Assembly (NCBI RefSeq): GCF_000253255.1
Contig: NC_015579.1
Coordinates: 62,001-126,000, forward strand
Direction: 5' to 3'
DNA: 64,000 bases
Source: Novosphingobium sp. PP1Y
GTDB taxonomy: Bacteria; Pseudomonadota; Alphaproteobacteria; Sphingomonadales; Sphingomonadaceae
Translations under genes and position numbers: made by a program
Notes under the pieces: generated by a model
What the model saw: the letters and a program-made list of their open reading frames with translations, nothing else
Database searches by the model: none
What the model was told of the DNA's origin: nothing
Part shown: positions 58,073-64,000 of the stretch, piece by piece
Layout: each line of letters opens with the position of its first letter
How positions within the stretch are numbered: position 1 is the first letter of the stretch

Positions 58073-59832
58073 TGTGACGCGACGATGGTCGGGAAACCGC
58101 AGGCCGAGAAATCATGTTGCCCCGGGGCGCCGCTAAAGTGCTTCATATCGAGGAGCTTATCGTCGCGCATACGCTTTATGATGGGGTCAGTGAGGGCGAG
58201 GGTGTTCAGCGCCTCACCGATCAGTTCACGCATTGTTACGTGGCCCGACCACTCCGGATACGCGAGCGAATGCCCGCACCCCGCCTCGTCGATTGCGCAG
58301 GCGAACGCGAAATGAAGCGGCTCGCGATCCTCGCCCCAGTCGCGAAGTGCGGACGCCAGGCCGGTTATCACCTTCGTTGCGAGCTGACGCTTTCCGAACA
58401 GGCAGCTTTCGGGATCAGCCAGATTTCCGTGTTCGAAGAAGGGGATGAAGTCCTTCCACGGTTCAGCACCCTCGGTGGGCAGGCTATTTATTGCGATCGC
58501 CCCCTCGGCGGTGGGAACCAGCACGACGATCGCCGCCCAAAGATAGGCCGAGTAATATCGGGATGGCAGTGCGTTTGCGTCCGCCGCGATGCGACCGCGC
58601 CGCGCGCCGCGGAATTCGACGTCTCCTTCGACCGCATTCGAGGCGACGATTTCGGAAATGAACAAGACCGGTCGCTCGTCTTGCGATCCGCCCCAACTGC
58701 TGAGCGCCGCACGCGGCAGCGCATTGACTTGCTCCTTTTGGCGTCCGCCCAGACTGCCCGATAGTCGCACACGGCCAATGACGTTTGCAGGAATAGCCAT
58801 GCCCGTGAACGGCTTTGGTTCGGGGCGATCGGCGCCTATGGTACGAATGGCGCGCTCGTGCTCGATCTGCGCTGCCATCAGCTGTTCGAGGCTGCTGCGG
58901 ATTTCCTTGCTTTCACCGACAATTTCGACGGAGTTGTTCTCGTCGCCAAAGCCATACTGGATGACCGAGTAACGGGCGGCCCAATTGCGGCATTCGCAGA
59001 TCGGGATGCTGGGCCCCCAGAGCAGCCAGCAATTGTAGATGAAGAGTTGGATCTGCCGAAGGTCGCGGTCGCTTGCCGATAGCGGCTTGTGTTGCGCTCC
59101 TGTGTTCGCGTCCCGATCGAATGACTCCAGGATCTGCGGCCATTTCTGGTCGAATTTTACCAGCAGCCCCGTCAACAGATGCAGGGGCGTGACGAACCCC
59201 GATGCGATCTCGATCGGGCAAATGAAGCGATCGCCCTCCTCGCCTTCATAGCCCAGCGAGTGCAGACATTCGAAGTATCGTTCGATCTCTTCAATGCGGG
59301 CGCTCACGAGCGCCGGATTGTCGACATAGATCGTCCAATTACCCTCGATCGCCAGCGCGCGCCGCATGCTTTTCCACCACTCGCGCCGCTTTTTCCAATA
59401 CGCGACCTTCATCTTGCGCCAGCGCCCCAGGGTCGTGATGGCCCGAATGGGAAACAGACTCTCCACTGGCTCAGTCCCTGAGTCTCGCCAATCGGGCTGC
59501 GGCTTGGTCGAGAACATCTCGTGCTCGATCAATATGCGCGTGCGCCTGGCCAGGGTGCGTCGGTCGAGAGAGAGCAAGGCGCGGTCCGTGAAAGCGAGGC
59601 GAAGCACGCTTCCAAACACTTGGCTAAAACTACCGCGCCTCTGGTTCGGGTTCATTCGGCGAAGCAGGATGAAGCATTTCGCAAACTCCTGATAGATCAG
59701 CAGGAGAGCGACCAGCGCCAGGATGATGGTGATGGCTGTCGGAACGCTCTCGATCCACTCCGGCGCGCCCTTCGATTTGAGCCATTCGAGCGCTAGCTCC
59801 ACACCCGATCTCAGCCATTCAAGAAGTTCCAT
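58036..59832 (-). CDS. 598-residue membrane-anchored protein of unknown function
   Basis: 598 residues from ATG 59832 (ATG 59871 possible). One N-terminal membrane helix (TAITIILALVALLLIYQEF, about 30-50), then a basic region and a large cytoplasmic body. Recognisable stretches are FSTKPQPDWRDSGTEPVES, FICPIEIASGFVTPLHLLTG and LSSWGGSQDERPVLFISEIV; the late part has YYSAYLWAAIVVLVPTAEG. No known domain. It converges with and overlaps the acetyltransferase-like gene by 37 bp. A 79-bp piece of a second copy lies at 49.05 kb, so the gene is part of a mobile or duplicated accessory block. Confidence 0.65.
   Translation of the reverse strand: MELLEWLRSGVELALEWLKSKGAPEWIESVPTAITIILALVALLLIYQEFAKCFILLRRMNPNQRRGSFSQVFGSVLRLAFTDRALLSLDRRTLARRTRILIEHEMFSTKPQPDWRDSGTEPVESLFPIRAITTLGRWRKMKVAYWKKRREWWKSMRRALAIEGNWTIYVDNPALVSARIEEIERYFECLHSLGYEGEEGDRFICPIEIASGFVTPLHLLTGLLVKFDQKWPQILESFDRDANTGAQHKPLSASDRDLRQIQLFIYNCWLLWGPSIPICECRNWAARYSVIQYGFGDENNSVEIVGESKEIRSSLEQLMAAQIEHERAIRTIGADRPEPKPFTGMAIPANVIGRVRLSGSLGGRQKEQVNALPRAALSSWGGSQDERPVLFISEIVASNAVEGDVEFRGARRGRIAADANALPSRYYSAYLWAAIVVLVPTAEGAIAINSLPTEGAEPWKDFIPFFEHGNLADPESCLFGKRQLATKVITGLASALRDWGEDREPLHFAFACAIDEAGCGHSLAYPEWSGHVTMRELIGEALNTLALTDPIIKRMRDDKLLDMKHFSGAPGQHDFSACGFPTIVASHYARMESAERML
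59437..59515 (-). repeat. 79-bp block shared with 49047-49125
   Basis: Internal part of the 598-residue gene that recurs at 49.05 kb with four mismatches. See that entry. Confidence 0.78.
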
Positions 59833-60105
59833 CGTTGTGCCGCCCCGAAATCCGCTATGCAAAGGTGACATGTCGCCAATGCATCTTCAATCGCGGCGAT
59901 TCAGAAAGGCGTGCTCTCACGAAACGCTGGCATAACCGCCGCAGACGGGTGCAATGGGGTTCGCTCGAAGCGCCAACGGACGGCAGCGGGGAGGATCAAT
60001 CGCCTTTGCGGATGAAGGGTGATGTGTGTTGTGGCTCGGTACAGCTAGGCCGCCCCTGTCAAGCGCCGGTCGACACGCGCCGCCGTGTCGCCCATGACTT
60101 GACGC

Positions 60106-60387
60106 GTGGAAATCGAAAGCATCACGCACAATGCGCTTCGCAAGATGTCCACCACAGGGTTGACCAAAGGCGTTATCGAGCATCGTCGCGTGATCAACAT
60201 GCTTCAGTACATCGTGGGTGCAGGCTCGTTTGATGAACTGGCGTGTCCTTCCAATTTCGGCTTCCACCCGCTGTCCGGTGAGCGGGCAGGGACTTTCGCC
60301 ATGACCGTCACCAAGAACTGGCGGCTGACTTTTACTATGGTTGACGAAACAACGATCGCCGACCTCGATCTGGAGGATTATTGTTGA
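60106..60387 (+). CDS. higB: HigB-type toxin, last codon replaced by IS21
   Basis: 93 residues from GTG 60106. RelE/HigB fold: ITHNALRKMSTTGLTKGVI, LACPSNFGFHPLSGERAGT, then KNWRLTFTMVDETTIADLDLEDYC. The family normally ends EDYH-stop; here IS21 copy 2 begins right after EDY and supplies the Cys codon and stop. The toxin core is complete, but the antitoxin that should follow is gone, replaced by the IS. An intact HigA occurs at 56.6 kb. The 59872-60105 gap has no gene. Confidence 0.82.
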   Translation: MEIESITHNALRKMSTTGLTKGVIEHRRVINMLQYIVGAGSFDELACPSNFGFHPLSGERAGTFAMTVTKNWRLTFTMVDETTIADLDLEDYC

Positions 60388-60494
60388 TTTCCGTTGAGAG
60401 TTGACCCGGGAGGGGCACAAATTTCCACTGAGAATTGACCCATGTTTTGATCGTTCCCCTGGCTGATTTGTCGGGGGATCCAGGAGTGATCGAC

Positions 60495-62021
60495 ATGGCG
60501 TTACTGAGTGTAATCCGACGCTGGCATTTCCGGCAAAACATCCCGATCCGGGAGATTGAGCGGCGCACGGGCTTGTCGCGCAACACGATCCGCAAGTACC
60601 TGCGCGCGGATACTGTGGAGCCGAAGTTCAAGGTCCCAGAGCGGCCGAGCAAGCTGGACCCGTTTGCCGAGAAGCTGTCGGCCTGGCTGCGGATCGAAGC
60701 TGGCAAGTCACGCAAGCAGCGGCGCACAGCTAAGCAGATGCACGCCGATCTCGTGGCTTTGGGATACGAGGGTTCCTACAACCGCGTGGCAGCCTTCGCG
60801 CGGGCCTGGAAGGCCGACCGGCAGCGCGATGCCCAGACCAGTGGTCGCGGGACTTTCGTGCCGCTGATCTTCCGACCCGGCGAAGCCTTCCAGTTTGACT
60901 GGAGCGAGGACTGGGCCATGATCGGCGGCAAGCAGACCAAGCTGCAGGCCGCACACACGAAGCTGTCGCACAGCAGGGCTTTCGTCGTCAGGGCCTATCC
61001 ACTGCAGACCCACGAGATGCTGTTCGATGCCATGACCCAGGCCTTCCGGGTTCTGGGCGGCGTGCCGCAACGAGGAATCTTCGACAATATGAAGACCGCG
61101 GTCGACAAGATCGGCACCGGCAAAGCGCGGCAGGTCAACGCCCGTTTTGCCGCCATGGCGAGCCACTATCTGTTCGAGCCGGAGTTCTGCAACCCGGCCG
61201 CAGGATGGGAGAAGGGTCAGGTCGAGAAGAACGTCCAGGATGCACGGCGGCGATTGTGGCAGGCAATGCCAGCCTTCCCGGACATCGATGCGCTCAATGC
61301 CTGGCTCGAGGAGCAATGCATCGCGCAGTGGGGAGAGATTCCGCATGGCGTGCTGCCCGGCACCATCGCCGACGTGCATGCCGCGGAGATCGCGAGCCTG
61401 ATGCCGCTGGGGCGGCCCTTCGACGGCTTCGTTGAACACACCAAGCGAGTATCGCCGACATGCCTGATCTCCTTCGAGCGCAACCGCTACAGCGTCCCCG
61501 CGTCCTTCGCCAACCGGCCGGTAAGTCTGCGGGTCTATCCCGAGCGGATCGTCATTGCCGCCGAGGGACAGATCCTGTGCGAGCATGGGCGGATCATCGA
61601 ACGATCCCATGATCAGCCGGGACGGACGATCTATGACTGGCGGCACTATCTCGCGGTGATCCAGCGCAAACCGGGAGCCCTGCGCAATGGCGCGCCCTTC
61701 ACCGAGATGCCGGAGGCGTTCCGGCAGCTGCAGAGCCAACTTCTGAAGCGCCCCGGCGGCGATAGGGAGATGGTGGAGATCCTCTCGTTGGTCCTGCACC
61801 ATGACGAACAGGCCGTGCTGTGTGCCGTCGAACTGGCTCTCGAGGCCGGCGTCGTGACCAAGACCCATATCCTCAATATCCTGCACCGCCTGGTCGACGG
61901 CAAGGACGGCACTCCGCCCAGGATCGATGCCCCGCAGGCCCTGATCCTCCGCCGCGAACCCAAGGCCAACGTCGCACGTTATGATACCCTGCGGGACAAG
62001 GATCTGCGCCATGCGTCATGA
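60495..62021 (+). CDS. istA: IS21 transposase IstA (copy 2)
   Basis: 508 residues; ATG 60495 has CAGGAG 9 bp upstream. N-terminal HTH (IREIERRTGLSRNTIRKYLR); DDE core with FDWSEDWAM, IFDNMKTAV and NPAAGWEKGQVEKNV; C-terminal RNRYSVPASFANR. Complete, so possibly active with IstB. Confidence 0.95.
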   Translation: MALLSVIRRWHFRQNIPIREIERRTGLSRNTIRKYLRADTVEPKFKVPERPSKLDPFAEKLSAWLRIEAGKSRKQRRTAKQMHADLVALGYEGSYNRVAAFARAWKADRQRDAQTSGRGTFVPLIFRPGEAFQFDWSEDWAMIGGKQTKLQAAHTKLSHSRAFVVRAYPLQTHEMLFDAMTQAFRVLGGVPQRGIFDNMKTAVDKIGTGKARQVNARFAAMASHYLFEPEFCNPAAGWEKGQVEKNVQDARRRLWQAMPAFPDIDALNAWLEEQCIAQWGEIPHGVLPGTIADVHAAEIASLMPLGRPFDGFVEHTKRVSPTCLISFERNRYSVPASFANRPVSLRVYPERIVIAAEGQILCEHGRIIERSHDQPGRTIYDWRHYLAVIQRKPGALRNGAPFTEMPEAFRQLQSQLLKRPGGDREMVEILSLVLHHDEQAVLCAVELALEAGVVTKTHILNILHRLVDGKDGTPPRIDAPQALILRREPKANVARYDTLRDKDLRHAS

Positions 62022-62790
62022 TCCCGCCAGCGCCGCCGTCGTGGTCATGCTGCGCTCTCTCAAGATGTATGGCATGGCCCAAGCCGTCGATGACCTCATC
62101 GAGCAAGGGGCGCCCGCGTTCGATGCGGCCGTTCCGATCCTCTCCCAGTTGCTCAAGGCCGAAGTTGCCGAACGCGAGGTCAGGTCCATCGCCTACCAGA
62201 TCAAGGCGGCCAAGTTCCCGGCCTACAAGGACCTGGCCGGCTTCGATTTTGCATCCAGCGAGGTGAACGAAGCCCTGGTCCGCCAGCTCCATCGCGGCGA
62301 GTTTATCGACGGCGCCCACAACGTGGTGCTGATCGGCGGACCCGGCACCGGCAAAACCCACATTGCCACTGCGCTCGGCGTGCAGGCCGTCGAGCATCAC
62401 CGCAAGAAGGTCCGCTTCTTCGCCACCGTCGACCTGGTCAATGCGCTGGAACAGGAAAAGGCCATGAACAAGGCCGGTCAGCTCGCCGATCGGCTGCTGC
62501 GCCTAGACCTGCTTATCCTCGACGAGCTGGGCTACCTGCCGTTCAGCGCGTCAGGCGGCGCGCTGCTGTTCCACCTGCTCAGCAAACTCTACGAGCGCAC
62601 CAGCGTCATCATCACCACCAACCTCAGCTTCAGCGAATGGGCCGGTGTGTTCGGCGATGCCAAGATGACCACCGCACTGCTCGATCGGCTCACCCACCAC
62701 TGTCACATCCTCGAGACCGGAAACGACAGCTTCCGCTTCCGCGCCAGTTCGGCAGCGCCCAAATCCAGAAGGGAAAAATCACCCGCTTGA
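62011..62790 (+). CDS. istB: IS21 helper ATPase IstB (copy 2)
   Basis: 259 residues from ATG 62011, overlapping istA by 11 bp. Walker A GGPGTGKTH, Walker B LDLLILDELGYLPF, followed by IITTNLSFSEWAGVFGDAKM and LTHHCHILETGNDSF. AAA+ partner of IstA. Intact. Confidence 0.95.
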   Translation: MRHDPASAAVVVMLRSLKMYGMAQAVDDLIEQGAPAFDAAVPILSQLLKAEVAEREVRSIAYQIKAAKFPAYKDLAGFDFASSEVNEALVRQLHRGEFIDGAHNVVLIGGPGTGKTHIATALGVQAVEHHRKKVRFFATVDLVNALEQEKAMNKAGQLADRLLRLDLLILDELGYLPFSASGGALLFHLLSKLYERTSVIITTNLSFSEWAGVFGDAKMTTALLDRLTHHCHILETGNDSFRFRASSAAPKSRREKSPA

Positions 62791-62909
62791 CCCACTGCCC
62801 GCACAGCGGGACATATTACCCACCCGGGTCACTTCTCGATGGAAATCCCGGGTCAACTCTCAACGGAAATCAACAGCGGGGCCACTTGCAGCGATGACCG
62901 CCGATCACC

Positions 62910-63179
62910 TCATGGGTTTTGAAGAACCGGCGCCAGATCGCGGGATGCATTGATAATTCGCTGCAATGTTACGACCGTTCCATTTACGGTGTATGCGATA
63001 AACACGCGGCGTTTGAATGCTGGCGTCCGCAGACCTGCGCTCAAGTCGTCGCGAGGGGATCCCCGGTGCGGAAATTCGCTCAGCGCCGCTAGGCGTGTTT
63101 CAATTCTGCTCTTGAACCGGGTATTGCCGATCCCAAATCTTGAAGTACCGGATGCCGATTTGCGGGTCCGGTTGGACAC
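62910..63179 (-). CDS. ParE/RelE-like toxin, N-terminus altered
   Basis: The last about 60 residues fit the ParE/RelE toxin family: IETRLAALSEFPHRG, PRDDLSAGLRTPAFKRRVFI, VTLQRIINASRDLAPVL. The first about 25 residues (SASGTSRFGIGNTRF) do not match the usual N-terminal helices, so the start may be damaged or a frameshift lies near 63110. No antitoxin gene is next to it. IS21 copy 2 is 34 bp from its stop. Confidence 0.55.
   Translation of the reverse strand: MSNRTRKSASGTSRFGIGNTRFKSRIETRLAALSEFPHRGSPRDDLSAGLRTPAFKRRVFIAYTVNGTVVTLQRIINASRDLAPVLQNP
63111..63138 (+). promoter_or_regulatory. Possible heat-shock (sigma-32) promoter
   Basis: CTTGAA (63111-63116), a 15-bp spacer and CCCAAAT (63132-63138) resemble the RpoH consensus CTTGAA with a CCCCAT-type -10. 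It is about 105 bp upstream of the hsp20 start and in the right orientation. It is only a moderate match. Confidence 0.4.
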
Positions 63180-63242
63180 AGAGGGCGCTGGCTCTCATCC
63201 CGGCGCATCTCATGCTCAGATTGCTCATTGGAGGATTTGGAA

Positions 63243-63719
63243 ATGAGAACGAACTTTGACTTTACACCCTATCGCCGCTCCACGGTGGGCTTCGATCGTC
63301 TGTTCGATTTGTTAGACAGCCCCACGCGCTCGGATGTAAGCGATTATCCGCCCTTCAACCTCGTGAAGGAGGGAGAGGACAGCTATCGGGTCGACCTTGC
63401 CCTCGCTGGTTACCACCGTGATGAAATCGATGTCGTCGCGCAGCAGCACCAGCTGACCATTACCGGCAGGCAGGCAGATGCCCGAGAGCAGGGCGAATTT
63501 CTGCACCACGGCATTGCGACGCGCGACTTCGAGCGTCGCTTCCAGCTTGCGGACTTTGTTGAAGTGACGTCGGCCAACTTCGAGAACGGCCTGCTCAGCA
63601 TCTCACTGAAGCGGCGCGTTCCTGAAGCCATGAAGCCGCGCAAGATCGATATCGGTGCAAGCGAGCCGGTCCAAGGCAAAATTACGGCATCCAAGGCCCA
63701 AGAACCGGAAGCGGTTTAG
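63243..63719 (+). CDS. Small heat-shock protein Hsp20 (IbpA-like)
   Basis: 158 residues; ATG 63243 has GGAGG 9 bp upstream. The alpha-crystallin domain has YPPFNLVKEGEDSYRVDLAL, GYHRDEIDVVAQQHQLTITG and the closing GLLSISLKRRVPEAMKPR. It holds unfolding proteins for refolding by DnaK. The C-terminus has a IDIGASEPVQGK tail. Usually RpoH-controlled; a possible promoter lies upstream and a hairpin after the stop. Confidence 0.9.
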   Translation: MRTNFDFTPYRRSTVGFDRLFDLLDSPTRSDVSDYPPFNLVKEGEDSYRVDLALAGYHRDEIDVVAQQHQLTITGRQADAREQGEFLHHGIATRDFERRFQLADFVEVTSANFENGLLSISLKRRVPEAMKPRKIDIGASEPVQGKITASKAQEPEAV

Positions 63720-63734
63720 CGCTGATTAAAAATG

Positions 63735-63774
63735 GGCTTGCCGACACCGCCGCGCAAGTGGCGGGCGGCAAGCC
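63735..63774 (+). terminator. Hairpin after hsp20
   Basis: GGCTTGCCG (63735-63743) and CGGCAAGCC (63766-63774) form a 9-bp stem with further G/C pairing inside. No T-run follows, so it may be an mRNA-stabilising hairpin or a Rho-type end. Confidence 0.5.
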
Positions 63775-64000
63775 ACTTCCTGGCCGTTCTTGATAGGAAG
63801 AGGATGACTGCGAAGCCAACTTCAATGGTGGGGTCCTGACAGTGACTATGCCGCAGACTGATGCGAAGCAACAAGTTCGCAGGATTCCGGTCTTGAATGA
63901 CCGCTCCAGTAGCTGACACGCTGTAGCCCCTGCCTCCGGGCAGGACTCCATAAGGACTTGGAGAAGATAATTTCGCCTTTGAAACGGGGGTTGAAAAGCT
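63775..64000. other. Right end of window, no gene recognised
   Basis: About 225 bp with no supported gene. A GGAG near 63961 could serve a gene that starts past the window edge, but none starts within it. Confidence 0.3.

Larger units (their letters stand above)
60382..62875 (+). mobile_element. IS21-family insertion sequence (copy 2)
   Basis: 2494 bp. Both ends share a perfect 30-bp inverted repeat beginning TGTTGATTTCCGTTGAGAG, with further internal copies (ACTGAGAATTGACCC left, TCGAGAAGTGACCC right). It is a different IS21 from copy 1. The flanks (GGATTAT left, GCGGGG right) show no duplication, so the sequence next to one end was deleted or recombined after insertion. It carries complete istA and istB. 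Confidence 0.92.

Noticed and set aside
1..64000. tRNA, rRNA and CRISPR arrays
   Set aside because: No tRNA-like cloverleaf, rRNA sequence or repeat-spacer array was seen by eye; a covariance search was not possible.

Overview
The window looks like part of a large, much rearranged plasmid or secondary replicon of a sphingomonad-type alphaproteobacterium (Novosphingobium/Sphingobium/Sphingopyxis-like). This rests on high-GC alphaproteobacterial codon use, a parA-parB-repA module of the kind found on sphingomonad plasmids with an iteron origin next to it, and the many insertion sequences and toxin-antitoxin loci. The genus is inferred from protein character only; no rRNA or tRNA was seen.

Layout. 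1-10.5 kb: capsule or exopolysaccharide locus. It holds an ABC exporter (kpsT, kpsM, kpsE), a lipoprotein outer-membrane export protein, three glycosyltransferases (one cut by the window edge) and two GDP-mannose enzymes (manB, manC). 10.7-14.3 kb: an IS5-type fragment, then a coupled trio of small membrane protein, methyltransferase-like protein and membrane-anchored sulfatase-like protein. 15.2-17.8 kb: an intact IS21-family element with an 8-bp target duplication. 18.2-24.3 kb: a three-gene operon of a plant-like neprosin glutamic peptidase, an 1161-residue protein of unknown function and a 408-residue protein of unknown function. This is the best candidate for an undescribed system. 24.4-28.7 kb: parA, parB, repA, two parS-like palindromes and an iteron array.

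28.9-36.2 kb: two complete hipBA loci with clear operators, a tyrosine recombinase, transposase remnants and a PIN-domain gene. 36.2-37.2 kb: a degenerate IS110-family element. 37.4-47.9 kb: a full bacterial cellulose synthesis operon (bcsR-like, bcsQ, fused bcsAB, bcsC, bcsD, bcsZ) with overlapping or touching genes. 47.9-50.3 kb: a third hipBA with hipA cut short, then fragments of several genes. 50.35-52.6 kb: a YdeP/FdhF-like molybdopterin oxidoreductase. It lies inside a segment that appears inverted relative to an IS110 5' end.

52.7-57 kb: small stress-type proteins, a Rnk domain fused to an AsnC-type ligand domain, an HTH gene with a truncated partner, an aconitase fragment, a group II intron domain V remnant and a frameshifted higB with an intact higA. 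57.2-59.8 kb: a convergent, overlapping pair of an acetyltransferase-like protein and a 598-residue membrane protein. 60.1-64 kb: an orphan higB whose end is made by a second IS21 element, a ParE-like toxin and an hsp20 gene.

The surface-polysaccharide genes, the cellulose operon and the neprosin operon suggest a role in surface or matrix building and host or plant association. The right half is mostly plasmid-stabilising systems and debris of repeated IS activity.
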